Assembly (NCBI GenBank): GCA_029834535.1
Contig: JAQMWT010000349.1
Location: 62,001 to 126,000 of the forward strand
Source: Chrysophaeum taylorii
Lineage: Eukaryota > Sar > Pelagophyceae > Pelagomonadales > Pelagomonadaceae
Reading direction: 5' to 3'
Length of the DNA stretch: 64,000 bases
Within the stretch, counting starts at the first letter, position 1, and the number at the start of each line of letters is the position of its first letter. The notes under the pieces were generated by a model, which was given only the letters and a program-made list of their open reading frames with translations, ran no database searches and had not been told where the DNA came from. Below are positions 46,401-57,448 of this stretch, piece after piece. The position numbers and the translations under genes were made by a program.

Positions 46401-49400
46401 GCTAGGCTGTCTTGTAGTCGTCAATGAGGGTATAGATGAGAGAGCGCTCCTCAGATCGGTGGGTGGAGTTGCGGTCGGCGTGGGCGTCGGAGCTTTGGTG
46501 AGGAGCGATGACGGCAATGTGCTGGAAATGCTCGTTGACAATGCTGATGGAAAGGCAGATGAGATTCCGGTGGGTTCGCTTGGGAACAATGCACTAGAAA
46601 TGCTACTAGGGATGCCAGAGGAACTCACAGTTGGCGCTGAGCTGGGCGTGCTCACCTTCTGATGCGATGAGTTTGTTGTAGGGAGAGAGATTGGAACTGA
46701 TGTCGGGATTGCCATGAGACACAAGCTAGGCTGCGTTGTGGGCGTCAACGAGGGCAAAGATGATGGCATGCTTATCGGATCAGTAGATGGAGTTGCGGTC
46801 GGCGTGGTTGTCGGGGTTTTGGCGGGGAGCAATGATGGCAAAGTGCTGGGAATGCTCGCTGACAAAACTGATGGATTTGCAGTCGAGATTTCGGTGGGCT
46901 GGTTTGAGGGCGATGCACTTGGAATGCTGCTAGGGATGCTCGAGGAACTTGCTGTTGGAGCTGAGCTGGGCAGGCTCGCAGGCTGAGGAGATTTGTTCGT
47001 TGTAGGGAGAGGGATTGGAGATGATGTCGGGACTGGATACGAGCTAGGCCATATTGTGGGCGTCGACGAGGGCAAAGATGATGGCGCGCTCATCGGATCA
47101 GTAGATGGAGTCGGCGTCGGAGCTTTGGCGGGGAGCGGTGATGGTAACGTGCTAATGCTCGTTGACAAAGCTGATGGATTTGCAGTCGAGATTTCGGTGG
47201 GCTGGTTTGAGGGCGATGCGCTTGGAATGCTGCTAGGGATTCTCGAGGAACTCGCTGTTGGTACTGAGCTCGGCATGCTCGCAGGCTGAGGAGACGGGTT
47301 CGTTGTAGGGAAAGGGATTGGAACTGATGTCGGGATCGTCGTTGGATACGAGCTAGGCCGCATTGTGGGCGTCAACGAGGGCGAACATGATGGCGCACTC
47401 ATTGGATCAGTAGATGGACATGCGGTTGGCGTGGGTGTCGGAGCCTTGACGGGGAGCGGAGATGGCAAAGTGCTGGGAATGCTTGTTAACAAAGTTGATG
47501 GATTTGCAGTCGAGATTCCGGCGGGCTGGTTTGAGGGGGATGCGCTTGGAATGCTGCTGGGTATGCTCGAGGAACTCCCTGTTGGCGCTGAGCTGGGCAG
47601 GCTCGCAGGCTGCGGAGACGGGTTCGTTGTAGGGAAAGGAACTGGAACTGATGTCGGGATCGCCGTTGGATACGACCTAGGCCGCGTTGTGGGCGTCAAC
47701 GAGGGCGAAGATGATGGCGCACTCGTCGGATCAGTAGATGGAGTCGGCGTCGGAGCTTTGACGGGGAGCGGTGACGGTAACGTGCTGGGAATGATCGTTG
47801 ACAAAGCTGATGGATTTGCAGTCGAGATTCCGGTAAGCTGGTTTGAGGGGGATGCGCTTGGAATGCTGCTTGGTATGCTCGAGGAACTCCCTGTTGGCGC
47901 TGAGCTGGGCAGGCTCAAAGGCTGAGGAGACGGGTTCGTTGTAGGAAAAGGAACTGGAACTGATGTCGGGATCGCCGTTGGATACGAGCTAGGCCGCGTT
48001 GTGGGCGTCAACGAGGGCGAAGATGATGGCACACTCGTCGGATCAGTAGATGGAGTCGGCGTCGGAGCTTTGACGGGGAGCGGTGACGGTAACGTGCTGG
48101 GAATGATCGTTGACAAAGCTGATGGATTTGCAGTCGAGATTCCGGTGGGCTGGTTTGAGGGGGATGCGCTTGGAATGCTGCTTGGTATGCTCGAGGAACT
48201 CCCTGTTGGCGCTGAGCTGGGCAGGCTCAAAGGCTGCGGAGACGGGTTCGTTGTAGGGAAAGGAACTGGAACTGATGTCGGGATCGCCGTTGGATACGAG
48301 CTAGGCCGCGTTGTGGGCGTCAACGAGGGCGAAGATGATGGCGCACTCGTCGGATCAGTAGATGGAGTCGGTGTCGGAGCTTTCGCGGGGAGCGGTGATG
48401 GTAACGTGCTGGGAATGATCGTTGACAAGGCTGATGGATTTGCAGTCGAGATTCCGGTGGGCTGTTTTGAGGGGGATGCGCTTGGAATGCTGCTGGGTAT
48501 GCTCGAGGAACTCCCTGTTGGTACTGAGCTGGGCAGGCTCGCAGGCTGCGGAGACGGGTTCGTTGTAGGGAAAGGAACTGGAACTGATGTCGGGATCGCC
48601 GTTGGATACGAGCTAGGCCGCGTTGTGGGCGTCAACGAGGGCGAAGCTGATGGCGCACTCGTCGGATCAGTAGATGGTGTCGCGGTCGGCGTGGATGTCG
48701 GAGCCTTGACGGGGAGCGATGATGGGAATGTGCTGGGAATGCTCGTTGATAAAGCTGATGAGATTCCGGTGGGCTGGCTTGAGGGCGATGCCCTTGGAAT
48801 GCTGCTAGGGATGCTCGAGGAACTTGCTGTTGGAGCTGAGCTGGGCAGGCTCGCAGGCTGAGGAGACGGGTTCGTTGTAGGGAAAGGAACTGGAACTGAT
48901 GTCGGGATCGCCGTTGGATACGAGCTAGGCCGCGTTGTGGGCGTCAACGAGGGCGAAGATGATGGCGCACTCGTCGGATCAGTAGATGGAGTCGCGGTCG
49001 GCGTGGATGTCGGAGCCTTGACGGGGAGCGGCGATGGCAAAGTGCTGGGAATGCTTGTTGACAAAGCTGATGGATTCGCAGTCGAGATTCCGGTGGGCTG
49101 GTTTGAGGGCGATGCGCTCAGAATACTGCTAGGTATGCTCGAGGAACTCGCTGTTGGCGCTGAGCTGGGCAGGCTCGCTGGCTGAGGAGACGGGTTCGTT
49201 GTAGGGACAGGAACTGGACCTGATGTCGGGATCGCCGTTGGATACGAGCTAGGCCGTGTTGTGGGAATCAACGAGGGCGAAGATGATGGCGCACTCGTCG
49301 GATCAGTAGATGGAGTCGGCGTCGGAGCCTTGACGGGGAGCGGCGATGGCAAAGTGCTGGGAATGCTCGTTGATAAAGCTGATGGATATGCAGTCGAGAT

Positions 49401-52400
49401 TCCGGTGGGCTGGTTTGAGGGCGATGCGCTTGGAATGCTGCTGGGTATGCTCGAGGAACTCCCTGTTGGCGCTGAGCTGGGCAGGCTCAAAGGCTGAGGA
49501 GACGGGTTCGTTGTAGGGAAAGGAACTGGAACTGATGTCGGGATCGCCGTTGGATACGAGCTAGGCCGCGCTGTGGGCGTCAACGAGGGCGAAGATGATG
49601 GCGCACTCGTCGGATCAGTAGATGGAGTCGGTGTCGGAGCTTTCGCGGGGAGCGGTGATGGTAACGTGCTGGGAATGATCGTTGACAAGGCTGATGGATT
49701 TGGAGTCGAGATTCCGGTGGGCTGTTTTGAGGGGGATGCGCTTGGAATGCTGCTGGGTATGCTCGAGGAACTCCCTGTTGGCGCTGAGCTGGGCAGGCTC
49801 GCAGGCTGCGGAGACGGGTTCGTTGTAGGGAAAGGAACTGGAACTGATGTCGGGATCGCCGTTGGATACGACCTAGGCCGCGTTGTGGGCGTCAACGAGG
49901 GCGAAGATGATGGCGCACTCGTCGGATCAGTAGATGGTGTCGCGGTCGGCGTGGATGTCGGAGCCTTGACGGGGAGCGATGATGGGAATGTGCTGGGAAT
50001 GCTCGTTGATAAAGCTGATGAGATTCCGGTGGGCTGGCTTGAGGGCGATGCCCTCGGAATGCTGCTAGGGATGCTCGAGGAACTTGCTGTTGGAGCTGAG
50101 CTGGGCAGGCTCGCAGGCTGAGGAGACGGGTTCGTTGTAGGGACAGGGATTGGAGATGATGTCGGGACTGGATATGAGCTAGGCCGCGTTGTGGGCGTCA
50201 ACGAGGGCAAAGGTGATGGTGCGCTCGTCGGATCAGTAGAAGGACTCGCGGTCGGCGTGGATGTCGGAGCTTTGGCGGGGAGCGGTGACGGTAACGTGCT
50301 GGGAATGCTCGTTGACAAGGCTGATGGATTCGCAGTCGAGATTCTTGTGGGCTGGTTCGAGGGCGATGCGCTTGGAATGCTGCTGGGTATGCTCGAGGAA
50401 CTCCCTGTTGGCGCTGAGCTGGGCAGGCTCGCAGGCTGAGGAGACGGGTTCGTTGTAGGGAAAGATATTGGAACTGATGTCCGGATTGCCATGGGACACA
50501 AGCTAGGCCGCGTTGTGGGCGTCAACGAGGGCGAAGATGATGGCGCACTCGTCGGATCAGTAGATGGAGTTGCGGTCGGCGTGGGTGTCGGAGCTTTGGC
50601 TGGGAGCAATGATGGCAAAGTGCTAGGGATTCTTGTTGACAGAGCTGATGGACTCACAGTCGAGATTCTTGCGGGCTGGGTTGAGGGCGATGCGCTCATA
50701 ATGCTGCTAGGGATGTTCGAGGAACTCGCTGATGGTACTGAACTGGGTATGCTCGCAGGCTGAGGAGAGAGGTTCGTTGTAGGGAAAGGGATTGGAACTG
50801 ATGTCGGGATCGTCGTTGGATACGAGCTAGGCCGCGTTGTGGTCGTCAACGAGGGGAAAGATGATGGCGCGCTCATCGGATCAGTAGATGGACTCGCGGT
50901 CGGCGGGGATGTCGGAGCCTTGGCGGGGAGAGATGACGGGAATGTGCTGGGAATGCTCGTTGACAAAGCTGATGGATTCGAAGTCGAGATTCCGGTGGGC
51001 TGGCTTGAGGGCGATGCCCTCGGAACGCTGCTAGGGATGCTCGAGGAACTCCCTGTTGGCGCTGAGCTGGGCAGGCTCGCAGGCTGAGGCGACGGGTTCG
51101 TTGTAGGGAAAGGAACTGGAACTGATGTCGGGATCGCCACGGGATACGAGCTAGGCCGCGTCGTGGGCGTCAACGAGGGAAAAGGTGATGGCGCGCTCGT
51201 CGGACCAGTAGAAGGACTCGCGGTCGGCGTGGACGTCGGAAATTTTGTGGGTAGTGATGATGGCAAGGTGCTGGAAACGCTCGTTGGCACTGGACTCGCC
51301 GCCGCGAACGCGATAGGATCTGACGTCGGTGCCAGCGCGGGACTCGCGCTCGGTTGTTCTGTCGGCGCCAATGATGGCAAAGAGCTAGATGCCGACGGAC
51401 AGATCGTTGGAGCCACGCTGATAGAGCCCAACAACGGCGACGTTGACGGTTGCAACGTGGGCGTGAAAGTTGGTGTGATTGCGGGGGGAGTAGTGGGCAA
51501 ACCCGACGGCGACAACGACGGTCGCAGCAAGGGCACGAAAGTAGGCGAGATGGTGGGACGGGTCGTCGGCAGCGAGGTTGGCGAATCAGATGCTAACGGT
51601 GTTGAAGGTAAGAACGTCGGCGCCACTGTGGGCAAGTCGAGAGCATAGTCGTAGATGGTGATTGCGTTGATGCAGCCCGTGAAGTTCGCGTCGACGATTT
51701 CGTTTGATCTCCGCCGTAAGCCAACGTTGACGGCGGTCGCGGTGATGTCAAAGGGTGCCGGCGTTGTTGCGATCGCCGTGCCATTGCAGAAAAGGACGAG
51801 GAGCGAGCCGTCGAAGACCGTCGCAATCGTCGTGCAGCCCACGATGTTGGCCGTCGTGATCTGCTCTCCGTCCCACGCTCCGATCTGCACGCTATCTTCG
51901 CCATTCCAGAGCCAACGGTGCGCGAAAGTGCCACTCTTGCCGACGTGCAACAACCATTGAGGCTCGCCGTTGTAAACCGCATCGTTCCAGCTCAGTTCCA
52001 TGACGATAGAATGTGCGCCGTTGCCCAAGGGCGTCGGAAGAACTGTACTCCACCCGCACGCGGTAGACTCTTCGTAAAGCAGAGGGTTCCCGGGTCGAGT
52101 AGGCGACGTCGAGGGGGCGGGCGTGGGATGCGCCGCCGTGGTTTGCGGCGCAAACGACGGCACGGACGTGGGATCGGGGAGGAGCCAAAACACGTAAGCC
52201 GCGCCCGGGCCGGTGCCAGAAATCGCTGTCGCACCGACGACAATAGCATCGTCGTAAATCGCCGCGACGCGGCCAAATAAGGGATCGTCAGCATCGCTCG
52301 GGACGAGCCTGGCGACCTGAGCGTAGGTCGCTGCATCAAAAACGTAGGCCGCGCCTCGGTATTCGTCGCCAGGAGCGCCGACGACGATCGTGCCGTCAAA

Positions 52401-53309
52401 GATCGCTACGGCACGGCCAAACCGGTCGAAATCCTCCGCGTCGCTCGCGACGAGCTTGGCGACCCGAAGATAGGACGTTGCGTCGAAGATGTATGCGGAG
52501 CCCGCATTGTCGTCGTCACTCGCGCTGACAACGATGGTGTTGTCGAAGATCGCGACCGAGCGACCGAAATCATTGTTCGCCAAGTCGTCGCTTGCCGTAA
52601 GTTTCGCTAGTTGCGCGCGAGTCGTCGCGCTGAAGACGTAGGCCGCGCCGGCTTCGTTCTGGGAGCCGATCGTCGCCCGCCTCGCGCCCGCAACGATGTT
52701 GGCCCTCGAGATCCCCACACTTTCGCCTAATCTGTGCCGGCTGCCACCGTCGGTCGCGACGAGCTTGGCAACCTGGTGGCAGTCTTGGAAGACGTAGACG
52801 GCACCGGCGTTGGTGCCCGCGTCGTCGTCTCGAGGCGCGCCGACGACGATGGTGCTCCCATAAATCGCCACACTCCACCCGAAATAGTCGCCGTTGCCAC
52901 CGTCGCTCGCGTTCAGCTTGCATACCTCGTCGTACGAGGAGCTGTTGAAGACGTAGACGGCACCGGCGTCCTCGCCCGCGTCGTCGTCGCCGTATGCCCC
53001 GGCGACGATCATCTCCTCAAAAATCGCCACCGACCACCCGAAATAGTCGTAGGCCTCGCCGTCGCTCGCGGTCAGCTTGGCGACCTGGCTCGTCGAATTG
53101 AACACATACACTGCGCCCGCGCCGATCCGCCCGATAGAGTCTGCTGCCAAGTATAATGTACAGTTGTGTGCGCCGGCCACAACTGTCCCACCAAACGTCG
53201 CAACCGACACCCCCAGCCTGTCTCGGTCACCGGCATCGAGTGCGGTGAACCTGCTCACCTGCGCCACACTCGACGCCCCGACGGTCGCGACCAGCGCCAC
53301 GATCATCAT
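37416..53309 (-). CDS. Gene C: giant FG-GAP / LamG / PT-stalk / REJ / GPS-like multi-spanning receptor-like protein
   Basis: Complete paralogue, about 5,226 residues, the longest of the three. Exons: 53309-43021, 42933-42603, 42539-about 42247, 42185-37416; introns 87, 63 and about 61 bp. ATG 53309 (MMIVALVATVGASSVAQ, signal peptide) is chosen over an upstream GTG. Order: seven FG-GAP repeats (about 15-385), a LamG-like domain (about 410-556) absent from A and B, PT/PS stalk (to about 3121), conserved domain (SSVVFASM), REJ-type region (from about 3346), and a GPS-like motif (coding about 40150-40050). Seven hydrophobic segments are coded near 39965-39905, 39610-39545, 39420-39330, 38195-38125, 38110-38015, 37660-37590 and 37570-37500. 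The third intron is odd: the GT aligned with A and B leaves the exon 2 nt too long, so a GC donor or other site must be used, or the frame is broken there. A LINE ends 80 bp upstream of the ATG. Confidence 0.85.
46341..51110 (-). repeat. 312-324-bp higher-order repeat in gene C stalk
   Basis: A landmark (GACGGGTTCGTTGTAGGG on the plus strand) recurs at 47293, 47617, 47929, 48241, 48553, 48865, 49189, 49501, 49813, 50125, 50443, with a variant at 50767, and 51091. Spacings are 324, 312, 312, 312, 312, 324, 312, 312, 312, 318, 324 and 324 bp. Weaker units extend left to about 46341. Each unit encodes 104-108 residues with PTTNPSPQPASLPSSAPT in the middle, and each matches one half of the 212-residue unit of genes A and B. 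Confidence 0.9.
51640..52080 (-). other. LamG / concanavalin-like domain unique to gene C
   Basis: About 147 residues interrupt the PT-type sequence. They start at a Cys-Gly-Trp (ACGWSTVLPTPLG), run through paired strands such as QWLLHVGKSG and VFDGSLLVLFCNGTAIA, and end VNVGLRRRSNEIVDANFTGC then INAITIYDYAL. The DGS.L..F.NG and FTG.I....IYD.AL patterns are hallmarks of LamG/pentraxin-like jelly rolls, which bind sugars or proteins. PT sequence lies on both sides, so the domain was inserted into, or kept within, the stalk start. Confidence 0.75.
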
Positions 53310-53319
53310 TTTCACCCCT

Positions 53320-53346
53320 GACTTGCCAGGGGTCCTGTGGCAAGTC
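53320..53346. promoter_or_regulatory. Perfect 9-bp inverted repeat just upstream of the gene C start
   Basis: GACTTGCCA (53320-53328), a 9-base loop, then TGGCAAGTC (53338-53346), with the near edge 10 bases before the ATG. It would form a hairpin in the 5' UTR or serve as a palindromic binding site. Function is a guess. Confidence 0.5.
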
Positions 53347-53389
53347 AGACGGTCAGCGAAAATTCTCTACCCGCATCGATACAACTTAT

Positions 53390-55372
53390 AACTTCGGACC
53401 TCTCCCGAGCATATGGAGCATATGGGAGCCTGGCTGGACCCGGTCCAGGACCCGGTCCAGGATCAACAGTTGGGGTAGAGGCGAGGGATGAAAAGGCGTT
53501 GATGGCGGACCGCCATTGCGCGCGGTCTTGTGCGAGGTCGTGCCACGAGTTGAAGGGGATGTCGCATTTCCGGAGGCGCCTTGGCGAGCGTCCTCCCGTA
53601 CGTCATCTGCGGAGCCCCCGGTGGGGGCTTGGAGCGGACCCAAGACGAGAGTATCTTGCGAAGGATTCGGGAGAAGGGCATGCGAGCGACGTGACCGGCT
53701 CTGCTGGCGGCGCGCGACGTAGACGTCGTTGGACTCGAGGCCGAGGCGCCGTAGCAGGATCTCCGTTGAGATGTGGTGCAGCCAGGTATGCTTCCGGGTC
53801 ACACGACACACGACGCGGGCGCACTGCGCGTGGAAGCATCGCAGCCGGCGGAACAGGACCTCGGCGAGGCACCACGACTCCGCACCGTGAAGGAGGATGG
53901 CCAGGACGAGCGAAACGTAGACGAGGCGCTTGGCGCGACCAGAGACGGACTTCGAGGCGAAGATGCAGCCCCGCAAGACACCGAAGGCCTGAGAAAAACG
54001 CCATCTTGATCCGCGCGTCGACGTCTGAGTTGTCGCGGCAGTCGCGCGAGAGGACCGAGCCGAGGTACTTGAACTGGTCGACGACCGGAATGAAGCGGTC
54101 GCGCCCGAGCTCGATGTCCGAGAGGTCCGTGTCGTCGAACGACCGACTTTGGGTCGCCGTACAGGTGTGTGCCGGGCGAGCGACGAACAGCATCTCCGTT
54201 TTGGACGCCGCCTTCGTGTGTCGGTTGCCGCAATGCACCTCCATGCCCCAGGCGTCGCAGTGATCGATGAGGCGCGGTGTCTCGCTGGCGGCGATGCGGC
54301 GTTCCCAGAAGAGAAAGGCGACGTCGTCGGCGTACGCCGACTCATCGAAGGGAAACTCGTCGTTGCGAGCGGACCAACTCCGGTTCGTCGTCTGAAAGCC
54401 CTCCCGCGTACGGTAGACACACGGGACGCGGCCATGGCGTCGTCGAAACGACGTCGTCATTGCCGCCATGAACAGCACAAACAGGACGGGGCCTAGGACG
54501 TCGCCCTGCTTGACGCCGATGATCCAGTCGACCGAGGCGACGACACCGCTGACAGAAAAGTGGACCTGGATACGGTGGAGGCCCTTAATGACTTCGACGA
54601 GCTTCGGCGGCGGGACGCCGAACTTCATGAGCACCTCCCAGAGAAGCTCTCGCGGGACGCGGTCGAATGCCTCAACAAAATCGATGAACAGTACCGACGA
54701 GTCCTGACCGTGCTCATGCCGTTTCTTCAGCGCCAGCTTGAGCGAGAAGGTGGCGTCGGACGTACCGCGCTCGGGTCAGAAACCACGTTGGGACTCGTGA
54801 TCGAGGGCCTCGCAGATGACGCCTAGTCGCGCACGGACGATGTTCGAAACGATCTTCTGCGCGACCTCGAGCATCATAATCCCGCGTTAGTTGCCCGGCA
54901 GGGAGAGGTCCCCCTTCTTGGGGAGAATCTCGAGGAGCCCAACGTCCCACTCGGCCGGCTGGACCTCGGACTCCCGGAACTCGACGACCACGCGTTCCAA
55001 CAGCGGGAGCGTGCGAGCGTCGGCGGCGAGCGCCTTCTAGACCTCCGCGCGCAGGCCCGATTCGCCGGGTGCGGTGCAGTTCAGCTGACCAACGGCCCGT
55101 TCTATCTCCTCCTGCGTCGGTGGTTCCCCGAGTTCCGGGCGGATCGGCAACTGGTCAACGTCGTTGATCACGGTGGGGTCGTAGCGAGCTTGTCGACTAT
55201 AGAGCTCCTCGAAGTGCGCCTCGAGCACGTCGACGTTCTCCTGTGGCGATGAGCACCTGCTGCCGTCGGCCTTCGTCATCTGCACCTGCGCGTGGTCTTT
55301 GCGGACACGGGGCAGTACACCCACCGAACCTCGACAAAGGTATTCGTCGTCACCGGCGACAAACGTTTTCAC
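53390..55372 (-). mobile_element. 5'-truncated LINE (non-LTR retrotransposon) with reverse transcriptase
   Basis: Reads on the minus strand from 55372. First comes the region before the fingers (HFEELYSR, PPTQEEIERAVGQLN, APGESGLRAE), then LFIDFVEAFDRVPRELLW, GVKQGDVLGPVLFVLF and the catalytic AYADDVAF (about 54345-54322), then QFKYLGSVLSRDCRDNSDVD. The C-terminal half continues in another frame (LAILLHGAESWCL, then RRLGLESNDVYVARRQ). No endonuclease domain lies upstream, so the copy is 5' truncated. The RT frame carries stop codons (one in the conserved N-W-R-G-I region, another before PERGTSD) and at least two frameshifts (near 53990 and before the last 80 bp), so it is dead. The 3' end (GAGAGGTCCGAAGTTATAAG) matches the LINE ends at 28996 and 29052. 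Confidence 0.85.
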
Positions 55373-55378
55373 CGGATA

Positions 55379-55422
55379 ATAACCGTGATCAACCGCGATT
55401 AACCGGGATCAACCGGGAAAAA
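55379..55422. repeat. Short GATCAACCG tandem repeat
   Basis: AACCGTGATCAACCGCGATT, AACCGGGATCAACCGGG: three to four imperfect 15-bp units directly at the 5' edge of the LINE. It may be the target site or a pre-existing simple repeat. Confidence 0.5.
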
Positions 55423-55751
55423 CTCCACGATGGCTGTTGACTCCCACAAAACGGCCACAGATCGTTCAAATATGAGTTGTGCAGCCACATCGGGCCGTTG
55501 GGGCCGCAGCGCTGCACGTTTACGGGGTGTCGATCGACGTGCTCGGACTTGGAGCATCCAGGGACGTCATGAACAAGGGCGGGAGCCCTCAGAGTGCGGT
55601 ACACGCCCACGTGGGCAAGCCTGGTGCATCACCGTTGTCGATTCAGAGATCTGTAAGCAGAATAAGATGCATTCTCCCTCGCTAAATGGCACGTCTCCGG
55701 CCGTAACCAGTTTCCCAGGATCGCTCGCTCCCATCGACGAGTATCCTCGAC

Positions 55752-56102
55752 ATGCTCGCCGTCCAGTCTGCCGACATCGAGCGCGCCTGCAAGGCCCACA
55801 AGGTCATCCTCACCAAGGCCCGCTCATACCTCCGTACCTACGCGGAACACATGCTTCTCTTCACGTACATCAACCTCCGACTCATCAACAACTGCGCCGC
55901 CGAGATTTGCGACTTCCTCCTGCAGTGCGCTGCCGGCGAGGACAACCGCGCCACCGCCGACGAATACAACGACGTCGAGATCGTCGACAACCCCGCCGCC
56001 ACCCCTGCCGACGACGACGACGCAGGCGACGGAAGGGAAAAAAAAGGAGGATCACGTAAGATCGGCAAAGCTCAACACCACCACCAAGCTCAACACTACT
56101 AG
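55752..56102 (+). CDS. Small ORF, unidentified
   Basis: 116 codons from the first ATG after an in-frame stop. A helical N-terminal part (IERACKAHKVILTKARSYLR, then LLFTYINLRLINNCAAEICDF) precedes an acidic linker (PADDDDAGDG) and a basic, His-rich end. Base composition by codon position looks coding-like, but I recognise no family. It could be the last exon of a gene or a mobile-element fragment. The 380 bp between it and the LINE hold nothing else I can support. Confidence 0.35.
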   Translation: MLAVQSADIERACKAHKVILTKARSYLRTYAEHMLLFTYINLRLINNCAAEICDFLLQCAAGEDNRATADEYNDVEIVDNPAATPADDDDAGDGREKKGGSRKIGKAQHHHQAQHY

Positions 56103-56708
56103 TCCCAATCTGTGTAAACCCTACGCCCCTCTCGCTCCTTTGTACAATGATGTCTGAACCCAAGATTTCGGATCGCGATTTGAAATTTTATGGAGTATGG
56201 CTCTCGCACTTCAGCGGCCGCTGCTGCATCAAAATGAGCTCGTCCTCGCCTGGCGACGCGGGCGTTGAGTCCTTTGATGTCCAAGGCTACCTCGTCAACT
56301 TGTTTGGCGATGTGCGAACACGGGAGTGGTGAGTTTGATGTCGATGTCGGCGCGCGTCCGAAATATCATAAAATTGGAATGGTCGGTGTGGGCACCGTGT
56401 ACCGTATTTTTTTATTCAGAGGATGGCGACGGTCGTCGGAGCCTATGAACGAACTCCTGGCGTACTCCGAATAAAAATATATCTCGAGGCGCGGTAACTG
56501 ATTGTCGCGAGACGCTGTCGTTGTCGCGGCCTGATATATTTTCGTCCTTCGTGTCGGCAAGAGTGAGTGCCTCTCGCAGGTCGAACAACACACGCAATTG
56601 GGGTGGAACGGTGTAGACGTTGCCAAGAAAATCAGAACGGCGCGATGTGCTATCGCGGCAAGATCGTCGTCCTCAAGCACTGTGAACGGCGTGTGCGTCA
56701 GGAAGACC

Positions 56709-57237
56709 ATGAATTTCGTCGCGCAACCGAACGAGGACTGGGGATTCGCGCCGCGCGACCAGTACTGCGCCGAGAATCTCTTCGTCGAGAGCTGGGACTT
56801 GGTGCTCGAGATGCTCGTCGCCGACGAGACGCGTCAGACGCCACCCTTCGACGACGACGTGTCCGTCGACATGCTTCCGAAGCTGCAGTCTCTCTTGGCT
56901 TTCGTCGAAAAATCGCTGCAGTACTCGTCGGCCGTCGATTTCGCGCGCTCTGTGGCTTTGCTCATGCGCGCGAAGGAACTTCCCGCACTCCGCGCTCCAG
57001 TGTTTCCCACCGGCGCGGCCTCTGAGCAGGGCCCCACGCGTGGCCGCCGCGACGACCCAGCTCTTCCTCTGCCTCCCGGACGCAGCGCGGGCCTGGTGGT
57101 ACTTCAAGAACGCTCTCATTGACGAGCTGAATCGGCACAGCGACGTCGACGTGGCGACGGCCGACGTCGAGGTCCTCTTCCAGCCGCCAGCCCGCACCTT
57201 CCTCGCCGGCTGCTTCATGCCTCCGCGCCCGGGCTAA
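56709..57237 (+). pseudogene. Coding-like remnant, unidentified
   Basis: From an ATG at 56709 one frame reads MNFVAQPNEDWGFAPRDQYC and ESWDLVLEMLVADETRQTP to about 57000. A second frame then carries on plausibly (AATTQLFLCLPDAARAWWYF, DVEVLFQPPARTFLAGCF) to a stop at 57235-57237. The change of frame near 57000 means a short intron, an indel or decay. Family unknown. Confidence 0.3.
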
Positions 57238-57448
57238 CAGTTCATCTGGGTGCCGCCGAGCACCAAAGTCATTGCCCACGCATGCTGGCCAACCAGCTCC
57301 ATCCCGCGACTGCTCGTCGACAATGCTCTTGTCCTTCTTCGAAGTGCAACCCTAGCGTGGCTTCGGAGACCGTAAGATGGATTTCGCCCTGAGGGGCTCT
57401 GCCCCGTGCCCACAATAATCCTCATTATTAACAACGACAACGCCCAAG

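Noticed and set aside
45856-51648. A series of plus-strand frames beginning GVNEGEDDGALVGSVDG
   Set aside because: Antisense of the gene C stalk; their regular spacing is only the 312-324-bp repeat.
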